Assembly: GCA_001969505.1 (NCBI GenBank) | Contig: LSSK01001067.1 | Span: 1 to 22,243, forward strand | Source of the DNA: Zancudomyces culisetae | Taxonomy: Eukaryota; Kickxellomycota; Harpellomycetes; Harpellales; Legeriomycetaceae | DNA: 22,243 nt | Reading direction: 5' to 3' | Shown: piece by piece, positions 20,421 through 22,243 of the stretch | How the letters are laid out: each line of letters begins with the position of its first letter | Numbering within the stretch: the first letter of the stretch is position 1 | The notes under the pieces: generated by a model | Database searches by the model: none | Told to the model about the DNA's origin: nothing | The model's input: the letters and a program-made list of their open reading frames with translations, nothing else | Made by a program: the position numbers and the translations under genes

Positions 20421-20510
20421 GCATTACTGAAAATATTGTAAAAAAAAAGATAAAAATAAAAATAAAAGTGAATGACAATAATCACATGACTAGTTGAAAT
20501 ATATGAAAAA

Positions 20511-22243
20511 TTAAGAAAGAGAAGCGGTAGCAAAATCGGTGGCCGCAGATACAATGACTTGCACCAAAGAATCAACAGACTGAGTGGTGGAAGGAGACAG
20601 GGAAACAGAGCCCTGGGCAGACAAGGCGGAGCCACCAAACTTGGCAGTAATGTTGAGTGCGGATAAAGCAGAGGCGACATTTCCAGCCCACAAATTGGCA
20701 GCAAAGGAAGGAGATTGGGATTTGGCAGGAACAAAACAGGCGAAATTGAGTTTATAAGTATCAAGAACAAAGACAGGTCTTTGGGCAGTTGCGGGTTTTA
20801 GGGATTTGGAATAGGTAACAGCATTTGCCAAAGCCTTTGAGTTTCCATTCAAATTGATAGGAAGAACGTAGAAGGGGGCAGGAGATTCAGCAAACAATTG
20901 AGCGAGTTTGTCAGAAGCAACAGTCTTGAGGCGTTTTTCAGCATCGAGGTGAGCCTTTTTGAGAGAAGAATGTTTTGAGCGGAAAATGTTCTTTTGAATA
21001 AGCGAAATATTGAGGGAATCGAGTTTGGTGGCGGAAGCCTTGAGAGCAGCATCCAAATCATTTCCAGAAAGAGAAGCAATAAGATCCAATTCGGCAGCAA
21101 AGGAATCAGCAGTGGCAATAGCAGCCGCAGCATCGGTACCAGTGACAGCAACAATACGGCGGATTCCCTTGGCAATAGAAAACTCTTCAGTAATAAGAAT
21201 AGAGTTGATGGCAGAAGTGTTTTGGACATGAGTTCCTCCACACAACTCAATGGAATAGTTTGACCACTGCGAATTAGTCTGGTCGGCACGAATCGCATCA
21301 ACATCAGCGCCAATAGAAACAACGCGTACAGGATTTGGATACGCCTCACCAAAGACAGCACGCAGTCCAGGAATTTGCCGAACAGATTCCAAGGCAAAAT
21401 CAGCAGCATAGACAGGCAGCTGAGCGTCAACCAATTCCTGGCATTGCGATTGGATAGCCGCGAGCTGATCAGCAGAAATGGATTTGGCACAGCTAAAATC
21501 GAACCGCAGCTTATCGGGCGCAACCAAGGAGCCCTTCTGGTCGATGGATTCGGACGACAACGTTCTATCCAAAGCATAATTGAGGATGTGAGTAGCAGAA
21601 TGGTTGAGTGTAATTCTGTGGCGTCTGCTAGTGTCGATGGTAAGCGAAACAGAGTCGCCGACTTGCAAGCTGCCTTCAATGACATCTCCGCTATGCACAA
21701 TGTATCCGCCATAGTTCTGTGCATCGGCTACACTAACCGAACCGTTGGGTCCTACTATCTTGCCAATGTCAGCAACTTGGCCACCGGCTTCGGAATAAAA
21801 GTTTGTCAAATCAACAACTATTCCTACGCTTTCAGTAGCTTCGGTTTGGTTTACAAGTCCCTTTGATGCCAAGACAATTGCTACAACTGTTGCATTTACT
21901 GAGTCGAGGTTTTCTGCCGCAAATTTAGGACGGTCGTTAGTCTTGACCACATTTGTAGCCTCCAACTCTGCGAGTGTGTGCACATCCAGAGCTACCTTTG
22001 AGCCCCTGGCTGCATCTTTCTTGCCTGCCTTGGATGCCGCAATGCTTCGTTCGCGTTCGGCTTCGAATTCGGCTTCGTCAACCTGCAATCCGTTTTCCTC
22101 AGCAATAATTCGTGTCAAATCTACAGGAAATCCAAATGTGTCATACAACCGCCACACGTCGGCGCCTGGAAGTGTCGTTGTCTTGTCCATTCGACACTGC
22201 TCAACCCGCTGTTCCAACAGCTTTTCACCTCGATCCAGCGTTC
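20511..22243 (-). CDS. ALA1: Alanyl-tRNA synthetase, C-terminal 576 residues, 5' end beyond the window
   Basis: Charges tRNA-Ala with alanine and clears mis-charged serine or glycine. The minus-strand frame is open from the window edge to TAA at 20513-20511, without introns, giving about 576 residues of an enzyme that is usually near 960. It enters at the end of the aminoacylation/tRNA-recognition part (TLDRGEKLLEQ, then LPGADVWRLYDTFGFPVDLT). The editing domain follows with its zinc ligands HSATH (21602-21588) and CGGTH (21242-21228), plus the eukaryote-type DQKGSLVAPDKLRFDFS. The C-terminal C-Ala domain ends with KFGGSALSAQGS in the place of the usual glycine-rich SAQ motif. G+C content is visibly higher than in the surrounding spacer. 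Whether the missing N-terminus has a mitochondrial leader, as with dual-targeted fungal ALA1, cannot be seen here. Confidence 0.97.
   Translation of the reverse strand, partial: TLDRGEKLLEQRVEQCRMDKTTTLPGADVWRLYDTFGFPVDLTRIIAEENGLQVDEAEFEAERERSIAASKAGKKDAARGSKVALDVHTLAELEATNVVKTNDRPKFAAENLDSVNATVVAIVLASKGLVNQTEATESVGIVVDLTNFYSEAGGQVADIGKIVGPNGSVSVADAQNYGGYIVHSGDVIEGSLQVGDSVSLTIDTSRRHRITLNHSATHILNYALDRTLSSESIDQKGSLVAPDKLRFDFSCAKSISADQLAAIQSQCQELVDAQLPVYAADFALESVRQIPGLRAVFGEAYPNPVRVVSIGADVDAIRADQTNSQWSNYSIELCGGTHVQNTSAINSILITEEFSIAKGIRRIVAVTGTDAAAAIATADSFAAELDLIASLSGNDLDAALKASATKLDSLNISLIQKNIFRSKHSSLKKAHLDAEKRLKTVASDKLAQLFAESPAPFYVLPINLNGNSKALANAVTYSKSLKPATAQRPVFVLDTYKLNFACFVPAKSQSPSFAANLWAGNVASALSALNITAKFGGSALSAQGSVSLSPSTTQSVDSLVQVIVSAATDFATASLS

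Larger units (their letters stand above)
19210..20510. other. 1.3-kb AT-rich spacer between AlaRS and VMP1
   Basis: Both flanking genes are on the minus strand, so the low-coordinate end should hold the VMP1 promoter and the high end the AlaRS 3' UTR. It includes T- and A-tracts, a G-rich patch near 19793-19830 and a hexamer repeat at 19930. Open frames are short and hydrophobic or low-complexity, and I support none. Confidence 0.6.

Noticed and set aside
20849-21724. Minus-strand frame of 291 codons inside the AlaRS gene
   Set aside because: A shifted-frame shadow of the synthetase; the product is Leu/Ser/Arg-rich without a recognisable domain, while the AlaRS frame holds all family motifs.
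21375-21866. Plus-strand frame of 163 codons antisense to AlaRS
   Set aside because: Overlaps the conserved editing domain on the opposite strand and has no family signal.

Overview
The window is nuclear DNA of an AT-rich eukaryote with short spliceosomal introns, most GTAAGT-like to TAG, some with branch-like TACTAA motifs. Cytoplasmic actin, ribosomal protein eS6, alanyl-tRNA synthetase and a kinase whose catalytic domain resembles the fungal septation kinase Cdc7/SepH point to a fungus. A VMP1 gene, which I recall as missing from yeasts and most higher fungi, and a calponin-homology domain fused to the Cdc7-type kinase suggest an early-diverging lineage rather than Dikarya. This placement is inference; no rRNA or other barcode is present.

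Layout. 1-800: a more GC-rich edge with the 5' part of an unrecognised RRM-like gene (minus) and a small ankyrin-repeat remnant (plus). 1077-2290: eS6 (minus, four exons). 2291-2875: eS6 promoter and a doubtful short ORF. 2876-4978: a two-exon gene of unknown function (minus) with a weakly MPN-like N-terminal half and a basic Ser-rich C-terminus. 4979-8297: a 3.3-kb spacer without a supportable gene, holding a 16-base C-run and a GC-rich hairpin. 8298-12281: a 1268-residue CH / Cdc7-SepH-like kinase / C1-like zinc-finger protein (plus, two exons). 12282-15056: a 2.8-kb purine-rich repetitive spacer. 15057-16572: actin (plus, four exons, 375 aa). 16880-19209: VMP1 (minus, seven exons, 508 aa, one GC-AG intron). 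19210-20510: AT-rich spacer. 20511 to the window end: C-terminal part of cytosolic-type alanyl-tRNA synthetase (minus, running off the edge).

The genes are independent housekeeping or regulatory loci, not a cluster. Two touch one process: actin builds the cytokinetic ring, and the CH-kinase looks like a septation-network kinase with an added domain that could bind actin or the ring. VMP1 acts at the ER in autophagy and lipid transport; eS6 and AlaRS serve translation.

The strongest leads are the CH-kinase-C1 architecture, the VMP1 gene with its GC-AG intron, the unknown 659-residue protein, and the many period-6 repeats in non-coding DNA. All intron borders were derived by hand from splice motifs, phase and family alignment from memory; no searches or transcripts were available.
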